Shown: piece by piece, positions 15,326 to 21,929 of the stretch
Layout: each line of letters starts with the position of its first letter
Numbering within the stretch: position 1 is the stretch's first letter
DNA from: an uncultured Campylobacter sp.
GTDB taxonomy: Bacteria; Campylobacterota; Campylobacteria; Campylobacterales; Campylobacteraceae
Direction of reading: 5' to 3'
NCBI RefSeq assembly: GCF_938030785.1
Contig: NZ_CALHIK010000139.1
Location: forward strand, 1 to 26,374
DNA length: 26,374 nt
The notes under the pieces: generated by a model
Seen by the model: only the letters and a program-made list of their open reading frames with translations
Told to the model about the DNA's origin: nothing
The model's database searches: none
Position numbers and translations under genes: made by a program

Positions 15326-15993
15326 TCGAGATAGAAAATTTAAATCTAAATTTTAAAAATAGGCCGATTTTATCAAATCTTGATTTCACCCTCGCTCAAA
15401 ACGAATGCGTCGCGATCACCGGAAATAGCGGCTGCGGAAAGTCGATGTTTGCAAAGGCGATGATAAGGCTTTTTGATGACGATTTTAGCCTTAGTGCCGA
15501 TAAATTTAAAATTTGCGGCAGAGATATTTTGGCTCTTAATCAAGACGAGCTTAGAGAGCATAGGCGAAATGTCTGCGCTCTGATCTTTCAAAACAGCCAC
15601 GGCTCCTTTCATCCCATGCTAAACGTGGGCGATCATTTCAATCTCTATCTTAAAAAAACTATGGAAATAGGCCTTATTAAAAAAACGGCTTTTGAATATT
15701 TTGCAAAATTCGGCTTTGACGACGCGAACACGCTTTGGCATAAATTTTCTTATGAGCTAAGCGGCGGGGAGGCGAGCAGAGTTCAGATAGTTTTGGCGCT
15801 TTGCCTGAAGCCTAAAATTTTAATATGCGATGAGATAACAAGCTCGCTCGATACTCTGAATAAAAGAAATATTATAAATATGCTAAATTCTCTCAAGCGC
15901 GAGATCGGCATTATATTTATCACGCATGAGCTCGGGCTTATTTCGCATCTGACGAGTAGAATTTTAAACCTTAAAAACGGAAAATTTCAATGA
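15322..15993 (+). CDS. nikW: Nickel/peptide ABC transporter ATPase
   Basis: A 223-residue ABC ATPase corresponding to NikD/DppD. Walker A is GNSGCGKS (34-41), the Q-loop Gln is residue 90, the signature LSGGE is 146-150, Walker B ILICDE is 166-171 and the H-loop His is 202. The frame is open further upstream, but the ATG at 15322 overlaps the nikX stop in the ATGA style used throughout the operon, and MIEIENLNLNF is the canonical first strand. It ends right after the H-loop region and lacks the C-terminal oligopeptide-transporter extension, so it is shorter than NikD of E. coli. Confidence 0.9.
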   Translation: MIEIENLNLNFKNRPILSNLDFTLAQNECVAITGNSGCGKSMFAKAMIRLFDDDFSLSADKFKICGRDILALNQDELREHRRNVCALIFQNSHGSFHPMLNVGDHFNLYLKKTMEIGLIKKTAFEYFAKFGFDDANTLWHKFSYELSGGEASRVQIVLALCLKPKILICDEITSSLDTLNKRNIINMLNSLKREIGIIFITHELGLISHLTSRILNLKNGKFQ

Positions 15994-16739
15994 TATTAGA
16001 GGTTAAAAACATATCGAAAAATTTTGAATTTAGAGAGCATTTCGGGCATAAGCAGATCTGCTTGGAGGTGCTAAACGGCATTGGCTTTAATCTCGAAAGC
16101 GGCGAGAATTTATCCATTTTAGGAACAAGCGGAAGCGGCAAAAGCACTCTGGCTAAAATTTTAGCTCTAGTTATAAAACAGAGCGGAGGCGAGATATTTT
16201 TTGAGGGCAAAAATCTATCAAATTTAAACCAAAACGAGGTTTTACGATGCAGAAGCCGGATCCGCCTCGTGATGCAAAATCAAAAACTATGTCTAAATCC
16301 GGCTCTTAAAATCAAAACTCAGATTAAAAACATAAAGAATTATCTTAAACTAAATTTTGACGATGAGCTTGTGAACTCGCTTTTAAAAACGCTAAATTTG
16401 CCCGCGGAAATTCTAGCTAAGCTCCCGCATCAAATCAGCGGCGGCGAGGCCGAGCGAGCGGGAATGCTAACAGCTATGCTCTCAAACCCAAAACTCCTAA
16501 TCCTCGATGAGATAACGAGCGGGCTTGATTTTGAGGCGAAAGAGAGGCTTTTAGATATGCTTTTGACGCTTAATAAAAGCATAAATATCATATTTATAAC
16601 TCACGATCTGATGAGCGCAAGAAGAGTTGCGGACAAGGTTTTGCTGCTCGAAAAAGGAAAGCAAATTTTCTTCGGCGACTTTGAAAACATTAAGGAGTGT
16701 CCTAAATTTCTGGAGCTTTCAGAGGCTTTGGGTTATTAA
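15990..16739 (+). CDS. nikV: Nickel/peptide ABC transporter ATPase
   Basis: A 249-residue ABC ATPase corresponding to NikE/DppF. Walker A is GTSGSGKS (45-52), the Q-loop Gln is residue 96, the signature ISGGEAER is 149-156, Walker B LLILDE is 169-174 and the H-loop His is 205. The ATG overlaps the nikW stop by 4 bases. As the second nucleotide-binding subunit it completes the transporter (one binding protein, two permeases, two ATPases). It is the last gene of the operon, followed by hairpins and an unrelated promoter. Confidence 0.9.
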   Translation: MILEVKNISKNFEFREHFGHKQICLEVLNGIGFNLESGENLSILGTSGSGKSTLAKILALVIKQSGGEIFFEGKNLSNLNQNEVLRCRSRIRLVMQNQKLCLNPALKIKTQIKNIKNYLKLNFDDELVNSLLKTLNLPAEILAKLPHQISGGEAERAGMLTAMLSNPKLLILDEITSGLDFEAKERLLDMLLTLNKSINIIFITHDLMSARRVADKVLLLEKGKQIFFGDFENIKECPKFLELSEALGY

Positions 16740-16790
16740 GCGCTGTGCGCAATGTTCGTGCGCAAAGAGCGGGCGCCTTACTCCCGATAC

Positions 16791-16815
16791 GCCGCAAATT
16801 TTAATGCATTGCGGC
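16791..16815 (+). terminator. Hairpin after the nik operon
   Basis: A perfect 7-base inverted repeat GCCGCAA/TTGCGGC with an 11-base loop, 52 bases after the nikV stop. A second hairpin, GCGG-GCAC-CCGC (16863-16874), is followed by a T-rich stretch and is an alternative site. Neither has a classical U-run directly attached. Confidence 0.35.
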
Positions 16816-16916
16816 AAGAAATTCTAAAAGCGATCCTTTTTACTCTCTTTTAACTCCTACGCGCGGGCACCCGCCTTGGATTTTGATTATTTTCCTTCCT
16901 TTTATATTCGTTTTGA

Positions 16917-16980
16917 TATAATTTTTCCGAAAAATAGGTCTCAAACGGCACCAAAACCGTTAGTCACAGATTTTTAGACC
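16917..16980 (+). promoter_or_regulatory. Promoter -10 and structured leader of the toxin/immunity island
   Basis: A perfect TATAAT (16917-16922) stands about 80 bases before ATG 17004. The expected leader carries a nested inverted repeat: GGTCT (16937-16941) pairs with AGACC (16976-16980), and inside it AACGG (16944-16948) pairs with CCGTT (16957-16961). This is the only clear promoter in front of the island, so it may drive the first three genes or more. Confidence 0.5.
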
Positions 16981-17003
16981 CAACGTGAAATAAAGGAGAG
17001 ATT

Positions 17004-17399
17004 ATGTTAGTTGAAGAAGGTATTATGTCATTTATAGATGAAGATTACGTAAATATCGTGCCGCAGGATCTGCTGGAGCGCGGTATACGCCTAAGAGAGG
17101 AGCTCGGATTTTATGATATCGCTTGGAGATTCGACGATGTAATGGAGGTGCTTAAAATCGCAAAAAGCAAAGATATGGTTATCGTCGGAGGAGAGGTATA
17201 TCGCCTAAGCGGTAATAAGCCCATTATCACATACGATAGCTGGAGCATTAAAGAGGGAGATGACGGTGACGATGCATTCGAACTAGCGGTTCGATACATC
17301 ACTAATTATCGCGCCAGAAACGGAGATGACTTTGCATACTGCCCGACTATTTGTCCATATACCATCCTACAGGAGCCAAATGAACAAACAGAAAAATGA
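17004..17399 (+). CDS. Immunity-like protein (Imm40-like)
   Basis: A 131-residue soluble acidic protein. The central part (DVMEVLKIAKSKDMVIVGGEVYRLSGN...ITYDSWSIK) has the helix, then strand VxxGGxVY, then tyrosine/tryptophan-rich strand pattern that I associate with the Imm40 family of polymorphic-toxin immunity proteins; this is recollection of a family pattern, not a search. It would bind and neutralise a cognate toxin in the cytoplasm. An AAGGAG is 5 bases before ATG 17004. It is first in an AT-rich island, its last 20 bases overlap the next gene, and no adjacent cognate toxin is left in front of it, so it may be an orphan immunity gene. Confidence 0.7.
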   Translation: MLVEEGIMSFIDEDYVNIVPQDLLERGIRLREELGFYDIAWRFDDVMEVLKIAKSKDMVIVGGEVYRLSGNKPIITYDSWSIKEGDDGDDAFELAVRYITNYRARNGDDFAYCPTICPYTILQEPNEQTEK

Positions 17400-17790
17400 T
17401 CAATTTTTTATAAACAAGAGTTTACCGCCTAACGTAGAAAGATGGCTTAACATAATGCTTCGATATAAATTTAAAGGCAGAGATGAGTTAATATCTCATC
17501 TCAGACTTATAAAGATCGATAGCGTAATAAAGGAAGTAGGTTATATGCTAATAAAATTTAAAGAGCCTAAAGGTACGGAAAAGCTATCGTTAGAAAATTT
17601 CCCGATGAACACTACAGTAATAGATATTATGGTATTCACAAAAGGAGAATATGAAACCAACTTCTTACTCTACAATAACGATTATGTAAGTAGGCTAGAG
17701 ATTTATAATGTTGCAAGCGAAGCATATCTTGAATTAGAAAATTTTGAGAATATTCAATTTTATAATTTTGATGAAAATAAATATGAATAA
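17380..17790 (+). CDS. Immunity-like protein, 136 aa
   Basis: A small soluble protein. ATG 17380 is chosen over earlier in-frame codons because AGGAG (17371-17375) lies 5 bases upstream and the overlap with the previous gene is then only 20 bases. No named domain is recognised, but the C-terminal half (TKGEYETNFLLYNNDYVSRLEIYN) has a strand-turn-strand pattern similar to the immunity-like part of the relic at 11374-11817 (GAMVLLENGILKMLECY), so both may belong to one fold. It lies between an Imm40-like gene and a secreted toxin fragment, and its stop overlaps the start of the latter. Immunity function is inferred from context. Confidence 0.62.
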   Translation: MNKQKNDQFFINKSLPPNVERWLNIMLRYKFKGRDELISHLRLIKIDSVIKEVGYMLIKFKEPKGTEKLSLENFPMNTTVIDIMVFTKGEYETNFLLYNNDYVSRLEIYNVASEAYLELENFENIQFYNFDENKYE

Positions 17791-18805
17791 GTGCTTGAAA
17801 TTAATAGTAGCCCTATTTTGTGTCAATATAATAGCTGCGAGCTTATTAAAAGCAAATAACCTCGTAAGCTACAAGGGCTCAAAGCTTTCAAGCATAAACG
17901 CTAACTACTCCAGATCCAAATCAAGCACTATGGTAAAACAGACCGTGCTATCTAGCATAATCGCTAAAGAGTTAAATATAGATGTAGGAGCTAATACCGA
18001 TCTAAAAGGTTCACTAATAGCTGCAGGCTACTATGATGAGAGCGGAAATTTCATAGATAACGGCAAGCTTAGATTAAAAACAGATACCCTAACTTTTTCA
18101 AATTTAAGCAACACCAGATACGACAAATCAAATTCTTTAAGCATAGGAACCAATTATGCTTTTAAGGATCCGCAACAGGGAGGAGAAAGCAAAGAGAACG
18201 GTAGCCAAGCTAAGAATAGCCAAAACGCTCAATCTAAAGAGAGCAATACTGATCCTAAGTCTAAAATTTCATCGATTAACTACTCTAATAATAGAAACCT
18301 ATCCTACTCTATAAGTAAAAGCTTAGCTACTATAGGAAAAGGAGAGCTTATAGTAGGAGATAAAGATATAAGCTCTTTAAGTAAAGATGAGCTTGCTTCT
18401 TTACAATCTGATCCCAACAATAAGGCTCTATATAACTCAGACGATCTTACGAGATTAAACAGAGACAGTTCCAAGCTAAATAAAGAGCTATACTCTACTA
18501 AGCTAAGCTCTAACGTTGATGCAAGCGTAGATATGAGGTTGTTTAGCGAAGGGGGAAGGAATAAGATAAAGGATGAGCTTAATAGGGGGAGTGCGATAGA
18601 CGAAGCGATAAATTTAATAGCCACTACCGAGAATGCAAAAGTCTCTAAAATATTTGACTATATCGGAGGCTTTGCTAGCGGATACGATAAAGACAGTATG
18701 TCGCTTGCGGCAAATCTTGACGTACTAAACGATCCTAGCGCCGATATATTTAAAAAGCAACGAGCCGCACAGGATATAGCAAATCAAATGGGGGGTAAAG
18801 GTTAA
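17783..18805 (+). CDS. Secreted haemagglutinin/CdiA-type effector, N-terminal fragment
   Basis: A 340-residue product. A signal peptide (MNKCLKLIVALFCVNIIAAS) is followed directly by sequence like the C-terminal part of filamentous haemagglutinin/CdiA exoproteins: STMVKQTVLSSIIAKELNID, NTDLKGSLIAAGYYDESGNF, LATIGKGELIVGDKDIS, LNRDSSKLNKELYSTK, and LDVLNDPSADIFKKQRAAQD just before the end. There is no TPS secretion domain and no long haemagglutinin repeat array, so this is a short secreted form. ATG 17783 overlaps the previous stop by 8 bases; ATG 17771 is an alternative. The frame ends at a G6 run (18790-18795). Dropping one G joins it to the HExxH/toxin frame that follows, so it is most likely the front part of a broken or switchable toxin gene. 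Confidence 0.75.
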   Translation: MNKCLKLIVALFCVNIIAASLLKANNLVSYKGSKLSSINANYSRSKSSTMVKQTVLSSIIAKELNIDVGANTDLKGSLIAAGYYDESGNFIDNGKLRLKTDTLTFSNLSNTRYDKSNSLSIGTNYAFKDPQQGGESKENGSQAKNSQNAQSKESNTDPKSKISSINYSNNRNLSYSISKSLATIGKGELIVGDKDISSLSKDELASLQSDPNNKALYNSDDLTRLNRDSSKLNKELYSTKLSSNVDASVDMRLFSEGGRNKIKDELNRGSAIDEAINLIATTENAKVSKIFDYIGGFASGYDKDSMSLAANLDVLNDPSADIFKKQRAAQDIANQMGGKG

Positions 18806-19406
18806 ATTTGCTAATTTAAATAGAGGAAGCGGAGGAAAATTTAACTCCGACGATCCGAATTCCATATATATCAATACGAAGCACATTAGCAATGCGAAAG
18901 AATTTATGACATCTTTGAGACACGAGCTTATTCATCGCAGCGATAATAAACGAGGTACTTTCATACCTAAAGATCCCGCGCAAAATCAATTCGCTACCAA
19001 CTATGCCCTAGGCATGCTAAGTATGTCGGAAAAGGTTTTAAGATTAAACGGTAGAAGCCTTAACGACTATTCGCCCAAAGTAAATCCTAACGACAAAGCC
19101 GTCGTAGCCGATACCAGATACTTTTACTCACTGGATCAGAGGAAGAGTGATGATGTTATAAATTATATGCTTCGGGATGAAGATGGTTCATGGGTATCTA
19201 TTGCGCAGGCACAAGGAGAATTAGTAGAATTTGTTAGTCGCGGAAGAACTTTATTTATAATAGCACATGGTGGAGCAGTTACTAGCGATGGATCAAAAAA
19301 TATTATTGGAAGCCGTAGTACCGTTATTAGTAAAACAGCCGATGAAGTATATGGAGATATTATCAATGATAAAACTTGGCAATCCGGAAATGTAGAAGAG
19401 ATTTAA
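18789..19406 (+). pseudogene. Pretoxin HExxH domain and first half of a cysteine-peptidase-like toxin
   Basis: This frame continues the 17783 protein after the G6 run. It reads VKVKFANLNRGSGGKF, IYINTKHISNAKEF, then TSLRHELIHRSDNKRG with an HExxH zinc motif typical of the domain before the toxin in haemagglutinin/CdiA-like proteins. From about codon 100 after ATG 18906 comes a new domain with LFIIAHGG, a hydrophobic strand ending in His-Gly as in clan CD cysteine peptidases (caspase, MARTX CPD). TAA at 19404 ends it. The internal ATG at 18906 lies inside the HExxH helix and has no ribosome site, so it is not a credible independent start. Broken at both ends in the present sequence. Confidence 0.65.
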
Positions 19407-19604
19407 CTAGGTGTATGTTATTCTGCAAGACCTATTACATCTTCAGGTAAATCTTTTGCTGAGGAGTTGCACGATGTTATTAAAACCAATACGGGCAAAT
19501 CCGTCAAAGTTAAAGGGTTTAGGGGATCGTATTACTATCATCCGTACGGTAACGGTCCAGAGAATAGAGATGATACTGTAGTTATAGGAGATAAGGAGAA
19601 GTGA
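19407..19604 (+). pseudogene. Second half of the toxin domain, after an in-frame stop
   Basis: Directly after the TAA the same frame runs another 65 codons to TGA 19602. It begins LGVCYSARPITSSGKSFAEE, giving a small-x-Cys-x-x-Ala segment that would supply the catalytic Cys to match the His-Gly 60 residues earlier. It ends GFRGSYYYHPYGNGPENRDD followed by TVVIGDKEK. The tail stops one base before the start of the immunity-like gene at 19606, the spacing expected of a toxin-immunity pair. So the stop codon appears to be a single nonsense change in a once-continuous toxin. Confidence 0.6.
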
Positions 19605-19605
19605 A

Positions 19606-19965
19606 ATGAAAAGAATACAAAAGCAAAATATTACTAAATTGAGACGATGTCTCTATGTGATAGTATTGGGCTCAATTCCAATACTATTAATAAGATGGTA
19701 TATCTTATATCAGCAGAATTTGCCTTGCTCAATCGAGAATATTCATAGTATGAAATTAGAAAAATTTATAATATGCATAGACCATGCATCAAGCTACTCA
19801 AAAATGCACATAAGAAATGCATTAAGACGCTTCCCGCACATATCGGATGAGCTACAAACATTAGATGATAATCAAACAAAAATACTTAATGAAGGATTGA
19901 GAATACTCAATGATGATGATATGGAGAAAACTATAAGGGGCATGATGATTAATTCAAAGAAATAA
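19606..19965 (+). CDS. Membrane-anchored immunity-like protein, 119 aa
   Basis: A basic N-terminus (MKRIQKQNITKLRRC) and one membrane span (about 15-33) are followed by a soluble domain of about 85 residues on the other side, with three cysteines and no known domain. ATG 19606 is one base after the toxin TGA, and AAGGAG (19593-19598) lies inside the toxin end, so the two are translationally coupled. The position makes it the likely cognate immunity protein of the cysteine-peptidase-like toxin. A membrane-tethered inhibitor suggests a toxin met at or beyond the inner membrane. No homology evidence is available to me. Confidence 0.65.
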   Translation: MKRIQKQNITKLRRCLYVIVLGSIPILLIRWYILYQQNLPCSIENIHSMKLEKFIICIDHASSYSKMHIRNALRRFPHISDELQTLDDNQTKILNEGLRILNDDDMEKTIRGMMINSKK

Positions 19966-20045
19966 TAGTATGTATCTTTAAAGTATAAACGCGACGGGCG
20001 AATTATATAAGCCCAATAAACTATATAAATTTATGAGGAGCATAA

Positions 20046-20465
20046 ATGACTACTATGTATGTTGCTTTTTATGCATCGTCGGATAAATATAACTTTGATT
20101 TTTCGGACTTGATCCTAGACAAGAAGACCAATGAATATAAAATTAGTTATATAAAAAAATATAAAATCGGCGATATAGATGAAAGGCGCGGTAAGGTTAG
20201 AAATAGTTGTAGATGGCTATGTTATACCGCCAAGAAAGAGCACGTATACACGGACGATGCGTTAAAAGATCTGTATGAAATTTTAAAAGCAAACTTTGGC
20301 GATATTAAAAAGAGGATATCGGCATTAAATTTAAACGTTAACATCGATATAATGATAGACGCGGCGGAGAAGGACGATGTATATTCTATCGACTTTAGTA
20401 AAGAAATGCTAAAAATGTGTGCCGAACTAAATGCTGATGTATGCGTAGATGGGATATATTATTAA
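20046..20465 (+). CDS. DUF4279-like immunity protein, 139 aa
   Basis: A soluble protein in which I see the DUF4279 pattern: a first strand with an acidic turn (VAFYASSDKYNFDFSDLIL), a conserved Trp after a basic patch (RNSCRWLCYTAKKE), a helix LKDLYEILKANFGDIKKRIS, and the end SKEMLKMCAELNADVCVDGIYY. DUF4279 proteins recur as immunity proteins in polymorphic toxin loci. AGGAG lies 7 bases before ATG 20046. The preceding 60 bases contain an open frame ELYKPNKLYKFM that may be the tail of a lost cognate toxin. Cytoplasmic, probably orphan. Confidence 0.65.
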   Translation: MTTMYVAFYASSDKYNFDFSDLILDKKTNEYKISYIKKYKIGDIDERRGKVRNSCRWLCYTAKKEHVYTDDALKDLYEILKANFGDIKKRISALNLNVNIDIMIDAAEKDDVYSIDFSKEMLKMCAELNADVCVDGIYY

Positions 20466-20530
20466 TTTGTATAGGAATAAAGATGGCGTGGAAAATGAAT
20501 TTTTAATAGGCGATTGAAAGAGCAGAAGCG

Positions 20531-21229
20531 ATGAAATTTACAAGACAGCTTTCTTTCTTTCCCCTTGTTCTTTTAACCGCCGCCCTCATCTCCCAAGGAT
20601 CTGCCGCATCCTCTAGCTGGGTTACCTGGGGCTTTAGCGTCGGAGCCTCCGCAGAGCTTAGTGGAACCACTTCCAAAGATAGTTCCAAATCAAGTAGATC
20701 CGTAGCCTCTAATCTTAGCGGCAAGAATATTAAAATTTTAACTGATAGCAATAAAGATACCGCTATAAATATCAAAGGCTCAAATTTATATGCCAGTAAC
20801 GATATATACCTAAACACCCATAATCTATTTATGGAAGCTTCGCAAGATAGCTATGAAGCTAAGCAAAGTTCTAAAACCGTAAGCGGAAGAGTATCCGCTA
20901 CCATGTATGGAGGCGGAGGAGGAAGCGCAGGGCTTGATTACTCTAAAAGCAATATGAAAGAGGAAAGCCTTAGCCACAATAACGCTAAAGTTTATGCAGG
21001 ACATAATATATATGCCTTAGCTAGTAACGATGCTTTAATAAAAGGGGCTAACCTTAGAGCGGATAACGCTTTAGCTTTAAAGGTAGGACATGATCTAAGC
21101 CTTCATAGCTTAAGAGATAGCTATAATTACGATAGCAAATCAAGCTCTATAGGGGCAGGTATAGGCATAAGCGGCAGTAAAACACAAAGATTAAGGTTTT
21201 TATCCACAAAATATGAAAATTCTAAATAA
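20531..21229 (+). CDS. Signal peptide joined to a haemagglutinin-repeat fragment
   Basis: A 232-residue product. MKFTRQLSFFPLVLLTAALI and SQGSA (1-25) look like a Sec signal peptide. The rest matches the haemagglutinin-repeat (Fil_haemagg_2-like) portion of CdiA/FhaB proteins: SGKNIKILTDSNKDTAINIK, GSNLYASNDIYLNTHNLFME, HNNAKVYAGHNIYALASNDA, then ADNALALKVGHDLSLHSLRD. Each block is a beta-helix rung pair. A Gly-rich loop (MYGGGGGSAG) sits in the middle. It ends abruptly (QRLRFLSTKYENSK) with no pretoxin or toxin domain. Only a weak AGAAG precedes the ATG. It is probably a remnant or donor cassette of a larger exoprotein. Confidence 0.65.
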   Translation: MKFTRQLSFFPLVLLTAALISQGSAASSSWVTWGFSVGASAELSGTTSKDSSKSSRSVASNLSGKNIKILTDSNKDTAINIKGSNLYASNDIYLNTHNLFMEASQDSYEAKQSSKTVSGRVSATMYGGGGGSAGLDYSKSNMKEESLSHNNAKVYAGHNIYALASNDALIKGANLRADNALALKVGHDLSLHSLRDSYNYDSKSSSIGAGIGISGSKTQRLRFLSTKYENSK

Positions 21230-21238
21230 GGCAATAAG

Positions 21239-21640
21239 ATGAAATTTTTAAAACGATACAAAAATATTATCCTATTACCATTTTTGCTGATTATTTCGTT
21301 TTTTGTTTTTCGTATGATTTATATGGAAATAATTAGTGAGTGCGCCCCAATAGGGCTTTTTTCAAAAAATTCTCTAAGTAATAGTGATTATGTTGAGTTA
21401 AAAGCAAAATGTATAAAAAAAGCTTTGGAAAATAACGATAACCACCTTATTATGCAGTATTTTAAAAGAGAAACGAGCGAGTGCCTCAAAATTATTGATG
21501 AACCATCAAAAATCCCACATAATTTGATTAGAGTTAATAGCTTTGAAGAATGGAAAAAATTAAGGATTGCAGATACTGACAATATAATTTGCCCTATCGG
21601 TAATCCTAAAAAGAGCGATATTAGCAATGAAAGCAAATAA
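21239..21640 (+). CDS. Membrane-anchored immunity-like protein, 133 aa
   Basis: A basic start (MKFLKRYK), one membrane span (about 9-31, NIILLPFLLIISFFVF) and a soluble domain with four cysteines (ECAPIG, KCIKKA, ECLKII, ICPIG), possibly two disulphide bonds outside the cytoplasm. No named family. It lies 9 bases after the haemagglutinin fragment, and its last codons overlap the start of another signal-peptide gene. The layout is the same as the 19606 gene, so immunity function is inferred from context only. Confidence 0.6.
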   Translation: MKFLKRYKNIILLPFLLIISFFVFRMIYMEIISECAPIGLFSKNSLSNSDYVELKAKCIKKALENNDNHLIMQYFKRETSECLKIIDEPSKIPHNLIRVNSFEEWKKLRIADTDNIICPIGNPKKSDISNESK

Positions 21641-21776
21641 ATTTACAAATTTATTTTTCGCTATAGTGTTTGTATTTTCCATAATATGCCAAGCAAATTC
21701 AAAAATAACAGGTGTAAATTATTCAAATTTACGAAGCCAAGGCTACTCATCAAGCAAAATATTAGCCGCAATTTAA
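21627..21776 (+). CDS. Truncated secreted effector start, 49 aa
   Basis: ATG 21627 overlaps the end of the preceding immunity-like gene by 14 bases. The product is a signal peptide (MKANKFTNLFFAIVFVFSII then CQA) followed by NSKITGVNYSNLRSQGYSSS and KILAAI, then TAA. The mature start resembles that of the 17783 effector (ANNLVSYKGSKLSS...NYSRSKSS). It seems to be the first 49 codons of a third secreted effector whose body is gone. It could still make a short secreted peptide. Confidence 0.5.
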   Translation: MKANKFTNLFFAIVFVFSIICQANSKITGVNYSNLRSQGYSSSKILAAI

Positions 21777-21779
21777 AGT

Positions 21780-21797
21780 GTAAATTTTAAAATTTAC
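21780..21797. repeat. Perfect 18-base AT palindrome
   Basis: GTAAATTTTAAAATTTAC reads the same on both strands and lies 3 bases after the truncated effector, at the right edge of the island. A near-identical but imperfect copy occurs at about 9944-9962. Confidence 0.5.
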
Positions 21798-21897
21798 TAT
21801 CTTGCGCCGCGTGTTTTTTGCGGCCATATATCCGATAAATTTAGAACAGCGCCGCAAAAGGCGCCGTCAAAAAAGCGAAATTTAACGCGAAATTTTA

Positions 21898-21903
21898 TAT
21901 AAT
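21898..21903 (+). promoter_or_regulatory. Promoter -10 of trpBA
   Basis: TATAAT 27 bases before the trpB ATG, preceded by a T-rich stretch typical of Campylobacter sigma-70 promoters, which lack a fixed -35. A small hairpin GCGCC-GCAAAA-GGCGC stands upstream at 21849-21864. No trp leader peptide is visible. Confidence 0.5.
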
Positions 21904-21929
21904 CCTACGATTTAATGCGAGGAGATAGG

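Noticed and set aside
16740..16762. Direct repeat GTGCGCAA twice within 21 bases, considered as a CRISPR or iteron start
   Set aside because: Only two copies with no regular spacing; the palindromic TGCGCA simply forms a small hairpin.
18304..18624. Minus frame of 106 codons inside the secreted effector
   Set aside because: Shadow of the haemagglutinin-type coding sequence, Ser/Leu-rich from reversed Lys/Ser codons.
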